Positions 24,021 through 64,000 of a stretch of DNA of 64,000 bases are shown here, one piece after another. A model generated the notes under the pieces. The model was not told the origin of the DNA. It saw nothing but the letters and a program-made list of their open reading frames with translations, and searched no databases. The first letter of the stretch is position 1. Every line of letters starts with the position of its first letter. This stretch comes from Ephydatia muelleri (lineage: Eukaryota; Porifera; Demospongiae; Spongillida; Spongillidae): contig JABACO010000002.1 of NCBI GenBank assembly GCA_013339895.1, positions 6,964,686 to 7,028,685 on the forward strand. Direction: 5' to 3'. The translations under genes and the position numbers were made by a program.

Positions 24021-24662
24021 TGCATCACAACCATCTTTCTCCTCACACCGCACCCATACTCAGGTACCTTCCTTACTTCACTATCATTTTTACCCTTTAG
24101 ATTACAATGGTAGATAAAATAACAACCGTACGATTTGTAGCACTTGATTCTGTACCGTGTATAACTTACTATTCCTTTCGCGATGTGCTTTCTCTTCGTT
24201 TCCATTTGATGCGCATCTTATCGCACAGCAGGTATGTTAGTGAGCATTTCAACCGCTAATAGCAAAAGTCTAGGAACACAAAACAAGACCGGGCGTGACT
24301 ATATAGTCGTTTGGATTACCTTAGCAGAACTGCCAATTCTCGCCCATTTGAAGCGACATGAACGCGACGTTCCAAGCATTACGAAAATCGAGCGGAATGA
24401 GTTCAAATACCACAATCGGGATTATGGAACCCCTTTCTGACTCACATGGGGAAGATTAACTCGATTGTACGCGCCCTTTTGAAGAAAAGACCCAAGGCGC
24501 AAACGATACGCTCGAATAATAAAATTCGCCATGGCATAATTATTGTAACATCATCCGGTTACGTCAAAGGGCTAAACAGACACTGCATGGACTTGACCGG
24601 TACAAATCGTCAGATTCAGTTTTGTTGTTGTGCACAATTTTATAATAGTATAAAATTGCACA
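24021..24662. other. No gene seen
   Basis: No recognisable domain on either strand. Two short + ORFs (24,234-24,440 and 24,446-24,682) have unremarkable sequence. Any 3' end of the piggyBac element should lie in or before this interval but terminal repeats were not visible. Confidence 0.4.
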
Positions 24663-24861
24663 TTGATGATGACGGTCAATAAGAATGTCGTTATTTTGCG
24701 GAAGTTATATCCGGTTAGAAATCAATCGCCATTCTGGACAGTGACGGAAGTGACAAAAGTTGATGGAAGTGACAGGAGTGACAGTTCCGTGATCTTGAGC
24801 CTCTACCCAATAGAGTGTTTCAGACCACCCATTGTGAGAACTTGTCAGGAAAGGAAAAAAG
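24663..24861 (+). CDS. Weak candidate 5' exon of the NLR gene
   Basis: An open frame beginning at an ATG in MMMTVNKNVV and ending ...IVRTCQERKK just before a GTGAGC donor (24,862). The split codon is phase 1, so it could splice in frame to the NLR linker exon at 26,953, but not to the candidate exon at 25,668. No domain is recognised. It may be chance. Confidence 0.2.
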
Positions 24862-24959
24862 GTGAGCGTTTGAATATGTAGCCAGTCTTTCAGAGGAGTC
24901 TGATGTCAGAATCATTGAAAAAATACCCTCGCTGAATCGCGATACAGGCGATATAGCGA

Positions 24960-25110
24960 AGTTCTTCTACATGGGTTTGCCAGGGGCGGATCCAGGATTT
25001 GGGAAAGGGGGGGTCTAATAAATATAATAACAACTGGGGGAGGGTACGGGAGGGGGCACTCCCCCTCCCGTGACAGCAAAGGGGTCTTGGGGATCGCTGA
25101 TAGCTGAAAA
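24960..25110. repeat. Dispersed 'GGGGCGGATCCAGGATTT' type repeat
   Basis: The string GGGGCGGATCCAGGATTT followed by a G-run is, from memory, a very common start of dispersed elements in invertebrate genomes. A short internal inverted pair (GGAGGGGGCACTCCCCCTCC) lies near 25,048-25,067. No coding capacity. Element borders are not certain. Confidence 0.4.
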
Positions 25111-25667
25111 CGCTTTTTTTGCTTTTGCGTTTATTTAGCATGAAATTGACAGTGATATCAATACATATACATGTACATCACGCGATATCCGGATTACTAG
25201 AGCCTGCATGGATAGCGACGAGAAAACTGTTCATTCTTCACAATGCTGTATGCTCAGCAATTAAATTCGTGACGCAAAGCTTTTGTGAATTTGTGACCGA
25301 AGCGTGCACGTGGCCAAGCACCAGCTACATGTCAGTCTGTAAACGACTCATGCATGTTTTACTATGGTATTAGTATTTTTAGTTTATTTAGCTCTATAGC
25401 TATCTGTTTACTGAGGAAAAGAATCTGAGATCCATCCCATTCACGTCTTTTGATCGCTTTATACCTCAATTCCTGCTCACACGCACCGTTCGATCGATCG
25501 ATATGTTTAATTTTAGCGTGTCTCATTTATTCTCCTCACTCACGTATTGTTTCTATCCTTTGGTTATCTCACAAATGTGCTTGAATACTGTCATTCTCTT
25601 ACATGTACATGTAAGATTCAACAGGCCAATCAGAGATAGTGATTATTGTCAGTGTTTTGTTCTATAG
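25111..25667. other. Putative upstream region of the NLR gene
   Basis: No ORF with recognisable domain and no clear promoter motif. If the NLR starts with a small 5' exon, its promoter would be expected here or just upstream, but nothing in the sequence decides it. Confidence 0.3.
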
Positions 25668-25765
25668 GGACTCGGACATTGCCAACTCCCCCGATTGTCA
25701 ACTACAAGAGCATAGAGCTGAAAAGCTGCAATCAATGCAGCAAACACCAGCCAAAGAGTTAAAAG
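25668..25765 (+). CDS. Candidate linker exon of the NLR gene
   Basis: A 98-bp open segment bounded by an acceptor (TTCTATAG, 25,660-25,667) and a donor (AAAGGTAGG, GT at 25,766). It reads DSDIANSPDCQLQEHRAEKL followed by QSMQQTPAKELK, a Gln/Glu-rich helical linker. Its 3' phase (1) matches the 5' phase of the next exon (26,953), giving ...KELK-V-PQEVEKY. Its own 5' phase is 2, and no upstream partner exon was identified. Composition and splice fit support it; no homology does. Confidence 0.4.
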
Positions 25766-26952
25766 GTAGGTTAACATCAATGGTAAGAGAATATATTTTT
25801 TCTTGAATGATCTAGTGCTTCTAAAGGTAATCCCCTGGGGATATACATGCATACATTAGTGCATGGAAAGGGTGCAAGAAATGCCTGTGCATACTAAATA
25901 ACTGAATAATGAAAGGTAATGTGTGACAGGATATAATGTTCACAGAGGTGCGATATTCATCTCACTGTATGTGTATTTCATGTACATGTACATATAACAG
26001 TTTTTGTGTATATAGCATGATTTAAGAATTATATGAGATCATTTCCACACAAAGGGAACTGAATGATTTGATTTATTTTTTAATATCTAAAAGTCTGAAA
26101 TGTCATCTACGTGTACACATTGCTACTTACGCACTGAGGATTGGAGTATCTGTCATAGAGTTGTAAGGCTCTGAATTTTTAATTAGCCATACATTTCAGT
26201 GCGAGCTCTATTGCGTGTACTAGAAATGTTATGATGTATGCGTTAGGTCCCTCTTCACGGAAACAATCCCATATGCACTTTGTATACATACAGTGTATCT
26301 TAGGTCCATTATCCCTCCCCTTCCTTTTTCACGGAAACACATGTACAGTTTGGCCAGCCAGGGTCGTTATATTATTGAAACATACAATATAGAAAAGTTT
26401 ACTGCCTTCAGCAAGCTGTGTAGTGGATTGAAACCTCTATTTAGAATCTCCTTTTCATATATTGCGTTTAGTGAATCAATACCTCGCAAATCATGTGATA
26501 TTGTATATCACAGTCTAAATGAGAGTTCAAATTATTTTTTGGTTCTTCTATAGGTCTGTCAAAAATGCATTGATTTTTAGAGATAGAAAGCTCCTTGTCT
26601 ATGAAAGGAAAACTTACGACGTTCAAAAACACTATAGTACATGATATTGAGTTGATTATGAAATATTAATTCTTGTACAGTAGATATTGATTTGATAGAG
26701 CTGGCAAACATTGTGCAAGAAGATTAAATGGTTGCAATAAACATGGATAAGACTATTCACTTTTCATGATGAATGTCCATGTTTAATGATGTAATAGTCA
26801 GTTCAAAGACATTAGAGTTCTAATGCAAGAAAAGATGGATGTATGTACTTCAGGTATTCATCTTGGTTGCTTTTAAGACCTATTAATTGTCGTTTTGCTG
26901 TTCTATGTGATCTACACATCATGACATTGATTATTGTTCATTCCGTATATAG
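25766..26952 (+). other. Intron-like gap before the NACHT linker exon
   Basis: AT-rich, no recognisable coding segment on either strand. It ends at the acceptor CCGTATATAG (26,943-26,952). Confidence 0.45.
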
Positions 26953-58416
<31,464 letters not shown>

Positions 58417-59139
58417 CTGTAGTAAGTAGTTTGTATGTACAATGCAAGAATGATGTCATCTATTGATTACATGTGACAGAAGCAAATGGGGAGGGGCACA
58501 GATGAGAGGGGTGGAGCTACTAGCAAGTAGCACCAGATCTCTATGGCAACCAAGTGCACATACTCAAGGACATCACTGTTGTTGACACATCAATGTCTTC
58601 CATGAATGATTGTGTCTGACTTGGGACATATGTGCATGTGTGGTGGTGCGGATGGAGGATGGGGAGGAGGGAGAGATCTGAACTCTACTTTGATATCATG
58701 TGATGTAAATATAGTCTTATTGAAATGTGTCCTTCACACCAATTTAGAGCCTAAAGTGTGTCACCTGCTCTGGCACATTTGTAATCTGAAGTGTTGTACA
58801 GGGAACATCTGAAGCAGGGGCTGTTGTAGCTTTTAGCAGTAGGCCAAGTACAAAAGATGTTGAGAAAAACACATTCTTTCTACCCCATTGCTGTTGAGAC
58901 ATCAGGTGCAGATGGTTGTAACATCTTTTTGGATTTGGCTTGTGGAATTATAAAACCACGTCCAATGAGCCAAAGTGAAAGGCATACTGATTTGAATTAA
59001 AATTTAATTACTGTTGCTGTGCCTTGAGAAATGCTGCACCCTGCATGAAATTATAGTCATGTATTCAGTTGTGTACGTGATAGCATCCATATGCGTTATG
59101 TTGGATGTAAATATTAATTACACATTCTCTAATGAGAAA
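58417..59139. other. 3' flank of the NLR gene
   Basis: Conserved with 9,286-9,989. Likely 3' UTR and downstream sequence; no separate gene seen. Confidence 0.4.
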
Positions 59140-59353
59140 GTTGTTGGTATATAGGATTGACCAATGGTGGTGTAAAAAGCACGGAAACAAGAGTGACAGA
59201 AATTTGACTGAATAGGCCTATATTTAGCCCATTATTCAGGCATGTACTGTTATAACGTTAGTGTGCCAAATATTTCCATTTTTCCAGTCAAATTTCTGTC
59301 ACTCTTGTTTCCGTCTTTTTACACCACCATTGGTTAATCCTATATACCAACAA
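59140..59353. mobile_element. Foldback MITE, copy B
   Basis: Counterpart of 9,990-10,223, same ends (GTTGTTGGTATATAGGATTG and ATCCTATATACCAACAAC), slightly shorter. Confidence 0.7.
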
Positions 59354-59355
59354 CT

Positions 59356-59505
59356 ACTACTGCTGCTGGCGGTGGGGGCAGCTCTTCTGCTTCTGCTGCT
59401 GGCGGTGGGGGCAGCTCTTCTGCTTCTGCTGCTGGCGGTGGGGGCAGCTCTGCTGCTGCTGCTGGTGGCGGTGGGGGCAGCGCTGCTACTGCTGGCGGTG
59501 GACAG
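59356..59505. repeat. GC-rich 30/33-bp minisatellite, copy B
   Basis: Same core (GGCGGTGGGGGCAGCTCT) as 10,225-10,362 but with some units lengthened by 3 bp (CTTCTGCTT). ORFs across it are artefacts. Confidence 0.8.
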
Positions 59506-59742
59506 TAGGGGGGCAGCACTGCATCTGACAGAGAGTATAGAAACAAAGTGCAAGGATTTAGTTTTTACCTTTTCGTTCTCAGCAAGCAAAGTGTACTAGT
59601 TGGTGGGTGAGTCGCTTTTATACATGAAAAGCCTTTACATGTGTGCCGGCTGTGCTACAATTCTATTGGTCCAATTTCATCCATACACATGTACATCACC
59701 AATTGGTCTACATATTCATGACCTCACAGATAAGGGGAGTGG

Positions 59743-59832
<90 letters not shown>
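59743..59832. repeat. (GT)n microsatellite
   Basis: About 45 uninterrupted GT units, longer than the copy A tract. Confidence 0.95.
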
Positions 59833-59833
<1 letters not shown>

Positions 59834-60139
59834 GCCAGCTGTGCTAAAATTCTATTGGTCCAATTTTATCTATTCACTGGATTGGTCTGCATAACTCATG
59901 ACCCCCCAAAGGCTGGAAGTTCGTTCATGCTCCAAATTCAAAGGTGTTAACAATGTTTACATGGGAAAGACAATAATGAATGGACATTTGGAACAGTGAC
60001 TTTGTCCTCAACACTAATGCTACTTCTTCACTAGTGAGCTTGCGACACTCATTTGTACATTTCTATTTCACGGGTTGCATGTTATCCTTATCTCTGTCCA
60101 TATACCTACCATTGAGGTCTCCTGGAATGGCCCCCAAGT

Positions 60140-60500
60140 CATATTGTGTAAGTGTACGAATTAAATAAAAAGTAAGGTTCAGAGCCAGCAGTATGATACC
60201 CATGCCCAACTAATATATCACTTTCTTCTAATTTCAATGCGTTAACTTCCTGGATAGTTTTTAGCAATGACCCTGCTTTTGCTCTTTGTACACTCAGTGC
60301 TTTAGAAACCAATGCATCTGCACCAATCTTACTTACTGCTGCACGGGCAGATCTTTTAACAACCTTTTGAGCTAGCAATGGATGAGACTTAACGAAAGGC
60401 ATCATTTACTTCACTTAGAAGCTCACTATCCCTACAAATAGCTTTTTCAAGACCACCATCATACTCCATTAGTGCATGAGATTTGGGTTCATACTCTATG
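60140..60500 (-). pseudogene. Conserved short ORF of unknown family, copy B
   Basis: Counterpart of 10,954-11,290. Reads SHPLLAQKVVKRSARAAVSK, then ADALVSKALSVQRAKAGSLL and VGHGYHTAGSEPYF. The residues upstream of SHPLLA continue in another frame. Unrecognised family. Confidence 0.4.
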
Positions 60501-60635
60501 GGAGAAGCATGTTTTGAAATTTATGGAAAGTTGCAGTTGTCCTTGGTTCAGTTGAACTCTAGGGCCATTCAGGCAAGAGGCTGGTCGTCTAATAATAGTT
60601 AACATTTCGTGTACCTTGTGTATTCCTTTGTATAT

Positions 60636-60885
60636 GGGACAGTTTCCGCGAAAATTGCCCCACGGTTAAAATGGTATAACAATGCATCGCGTTTGAATCG
60701 CTATAACTTCCAAACGGATAACGCTATCGACTTCCTATTTTCAACACTTCATATTGAAATGGTGTAGTATGAAGTGTTGAAAATAGGAAGTCGATAGCGT
60801 TATCCGTTGGGAAGTTATAGCGATTCAAACGCGATGCATTTTTATAACATTTTAACCGTGGGGCAATTTTCGCGGAAACTGTCCC
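60636..60885. mobile_element. Foldback MITE 'GGGACAG', copy 2 (absent from copy A of D)
   Basis: Nearly perfect hairpin of about 250 bp with ends GGGACAGTTTCCGCGAAAAT and ATTTTCGCGGAAACTGTCCC and a hinge at ATTGAAATGGT. Copy A at the same place (11,431-11,450) reads TTTGTATATACCTGTATATG without the element. Confidence 0.85.
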
Positions 60886-61064
60886 ATATGTAATAATTTA
60901 TAAACAATAATAATAATTGCATACAATGCTGGATGACCAGTTTCAGTGATACACATGTAGAACCCACAGCGTAAAGTGATTATCAGAACTTCACTGCATC
61001 AACTCTCTCGATTATGCGCATACACCAAATTTATATGCAGCTAATTGTTCAATTAACTAGTCAA

Positions 61065-64000
61065 TCATTTGATACAGGTTATGCCACTACACTGCTCCCT
61101 CTCTTCCAAGAGTGGTCCTCCACTCCAATTCTCATTCAAAGATTTCAGGAGTATCCAAAGTACCACGGGGTCTCCATAACGTACAGGAGGTCTGCTGATC
61201 CTGGTAGAGCGCCTCAGTGCTGGGGCACCTTCCACTGCTGGTGGAGGAACTCTGCGTACAACTGCTGGTTGCTCAATCTCGGGTACTGGATGTTCCAATT
61301 GGTGCTGCCTCGGTACCTCCAATATGGTGGCTTGACGATCTATACCAACAGGCGGCACACTGTGAACAATTACATCATAGTACTCATCATCTTCCTCTGC
61401 AGTGCTGTGCGAAGGTGCAGGCTTCATCTGGTTGAAGTGTACTACCTTACACCTGCGGGCATTAGCACAGTCCACAATCCTGTAGATGGAAGGTCCGAGG
61501 ACCTTGACCACTTTGAAAGGCCCCTGCCGAGGTCTGTGCAGAAAAACCAGCTGGATAGTGTAGAAAAACAAGATCATTAATACAGTATGGTTCCCCCTGG
61601 ACGTCAGCATCGTACGACTCCTGATGTCCTTGCTACACCGCCATATGCTGATTGACTTGTTTATAAGCCAACTGCAATCGATTCTTAAGCACATCAGCGT
61701 ACTGAATGGGGTGGTCCTCAGCAGTGGCTGGAATAGAGAACAATACATCTTCAGGTAAGCGGGCGGGCATCACGACCATAAATTAGTTTAAAGGGTGTGA
61801 CCCCAGCTGTAACATGGCGACTGGTGCGATATGCGAACTACAAGGTAGGGAGGAGGAGGTCCCAATCACGCTCATCATCCTTTACAGCCATACTTAACAT
61901 AACTAACAAAGTTATATTGAACCTTTCGACTACATGTAGTCCATCGCCTCGGGGGATGGTAAGGAGTTGTCCGTGTCTTCTTGACACCCAACAGCTGGCA
62001 CACTTCTTTCAGGACCTTGGCTTTAAAGTTTCTCCCTTGGCCTGCGTGCAGGGAATCTGGAACCCCAAATCTACACACAAATTCATTTACAAACACTTTG
62101 GCAATGGTTAGTGGCTCAGTATCTTTCAATGGAAATGCTTCCTTCCATTTGGTGTACTCCCCTACCACCAAGATATACTTGTTACCTCTGGGGGTTTCTG
62201 GGAGCCGGCCATCGATGTCCATAGCAACCCTCTGCATGGGTCGCAGCTAGTGTTTGACTGATTTCCATTGGAGCTCTAGCCTTGTGAGATGGAGACTTCC
62301 TGGAGAGACAAACATCACAACTCCTGCACCATTGTTCCACCTCTTTTCTCTGACACGGCCAAATAAAAACGGGCACGAATTTTTTCCTAAGGTTTTCCTC
62401 TCCCCCATATGCCCCCCTACTAAAGTATTGTGGAGGCCTTCCAATACCCCATTCACCAAATTTGCAGGCAAGACCAGTGTGACCACCCCCTGGTATGTCC
62501 TCCCAACAATAATACAACACCCCCATGCCGCCAGGTCAGATATCACCTTTGCACCCACAGGGATACAAGCCTCGAAGAAGCACATCCTCGAGGAGTGGCG
62601 TCAGATTCCAGCCAGTAGACCATCTGGTGTATGTTGGGATCAGCACTCTGAAAAGACTTGATCTCCTCTTCCGTCCACGTTGGCAGCATCAGGTGTGACA
62701 CTGCATCACAACTGTTAGCTTCTTCCTAATCCACACTGCATGCACCTGCCACGGGACAACGCATCAGCATTAGTGTGCCGCTAACCTTCGCGGTGTATAA
62801 CGGTGTAATCATATTCCGATAACAATCCAACCAACGAGCCACTTGACCCTCTGGCTCCTTAAAATTATGTAACCATAGTAACAGTGATGATCTGTGCGTA
62901 AAGTAAACATTCTTCTGTAGAGGTGTGGCCGGAAATGATGAGCAGCCCACACCAGAGCCAACATTTCCCACCTCATAGCACAATACTTCATTTCAGTTCG
63001 GCTCAGAGCCCTGCTAGCGTATGCCACCACTCTTTCAAACCCCATCCACGTTTTGGGCGAGTACTGCACCCATACCATCCGTATCTAGCACAAAGGGTAA
63101 ACTGAAATCACACACAAACCGAAAGGCATGACACGAAACTGAAATAGTCCAAATGGCCGGAGTTACAAATGCTGTCTTGTCTCTATCCCTACTATCAACT
63201 TCTACTTGCCAGTAGCCGCTAGCTAAATCTAGTGTTGAAAAGTATTGGGCACCCCCTAAAGCGTCTCATCTATCCTGGGAAGTGGCTGGGCATCCTTATA
63301 TGTACAGTCATTTAGATTACGAAAATCAACGCAAAATCTAGTCGTGCCATCTTTTTTCTTTGCTAAGACAATGGGCGACGCCCATGGCCCACAACTAGGC
63401 TCAATGATACCTTGGGAAAGCATGTCATCAAGTAACCCTCGTACTTCCTGTTGCTGATGAAAGGGTAGCCTCCTCGCCTGCTGGCGGACTGGTTGTGTAT
63501 TCCCTGTGTTGATTTGATGAGATGTCGATCGGGTACGACCCAGGTCACTGTCATCCAAAGCAATGACATCTTCGAACTGCCTGAGCAAGGGAGCCACTTT
63601 CTCTCAAAAATCAGGAGCCAGACCGTCTGTCATCTGCTGTATGGAGTGCTGCACAGACCGAGTGGATTGCTTACAGACAGGGTATTGTAATCAGCAGAAT
63701 CCTGAATGGGTTTTAACATACCCTCTTTGTACACTGTAATGGGTGCAAAGCCAGAGTTAAGAACCTGGACCGTTGTGTGTGTAGCAGCGACATCAATGAT
63801 AGAGTGAGCCACCATGAGACCATGCTGGTCTGTAAAACGCCACACTGGTTCCACAAGGAGAGCACTGGAGTTGCTCGTGCAGCGACCTGCAGGAAGGCAC
63901 ATTTGACAATATGGAGGGACATTTAGGGTTTCAGATGAAGTCACAAAACAAACTGGGGAGCATTGTGTACTGCGTTCAGGGCTGACACAAATTGCACTGG
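61065..64000 (-). mobile_element. Fossil Ty3/gypsy pol, minus strand, copy B (runs off the window)
   Basis: Duplicate of the fossil at 11,640-14,830. On the minus strand: RT N-terminal half (63,597-63,256), RNase H (about 63,080-62,800), integrase zinc region (about 62,590-62,250), integrase core (GNKYILVVGEYTKWKEAFPL, about 62,190-61,880) and C-terminal domain with basic tail (about 61,600-61,065). Broken, with many breaks. The protease and gag side lies beyond the window. Confidence 0.85.

Overview
The window looks like animal nuclear DNA, most likely from a sponge (demosponge), though I infer this and cannot prove it. Evidence: genes are split by very short introns (49 nt inside the NACHT gene, 57 nt in the piggyBac gene, about 60 nt in the RAG1-like gene). 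There is an NLR-type immune gene (NACHT plus ribonuclease-inhibitor-type leucine-rich repeats) with a CARD-like exon. The background holds many TG/CA satellites, foldback MITEs and broken mobile elements. A cnidarian or another NLR-rich marine invertebrate is the main alternative.

Layout. 1-6.2 kb: repeats and TG/CA satellite that recur at 35.7-44.3 kb. 6.2-14.8 kb: segment 'D', which holds a fossil Ty3/gypsy piece (+), the last LRR exon of an upstream NLR gene, MITEs, minisatellites and a second fossil Ty3/gypsy pol (-). 14.9-25.6 kb: a sparse unique region with a broken DUF6589-like gene, a convergent broken RecQ-like helicase, a LINE-like fragment and a broken piggyBac transposase. 25.7-58.4 kb: one NLR gene on the + strand. 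Its exons are a linker, NACHT, a CARD-like exon, winged helix, HD2 plus first LRRs, two tandemly duplicated LRR exons and a distant last LRR exon. Its introns carry a ~5 kb quasi-palindrome, satellites, a multi-exon RAG1-like transposase gene (45.6-48.6 kb) and a fossil Gmr1-like gypsy element (50.5-53.7 kb). 55.4-64 kb: a second, near-identical copy of D, about 49.1-49.4 kb from the first, ending with the last exon of this NLR and the same fossils.

How it fits together. The two D copies are the 3' ends of two neighbouring NLR paralogues, so the window catches an NLR tandem array growing by segmental duplication. From the NACHT exon's 3' junction onward every splice junction is phase 1, so the CARD and LRR exons are symmetric cassettes that can be added, lost or skipped without shifting frame. 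The tandem LRR exon unit (~1.65 kb) and its exon-less relics show this happening. The most notable items are the CARD-like exon lying inside the STAND module, and a RAG1-like transposase with both the RAG1 N-terminal zinc/RING layout and motifs resembling the RAG1 catalytic core.
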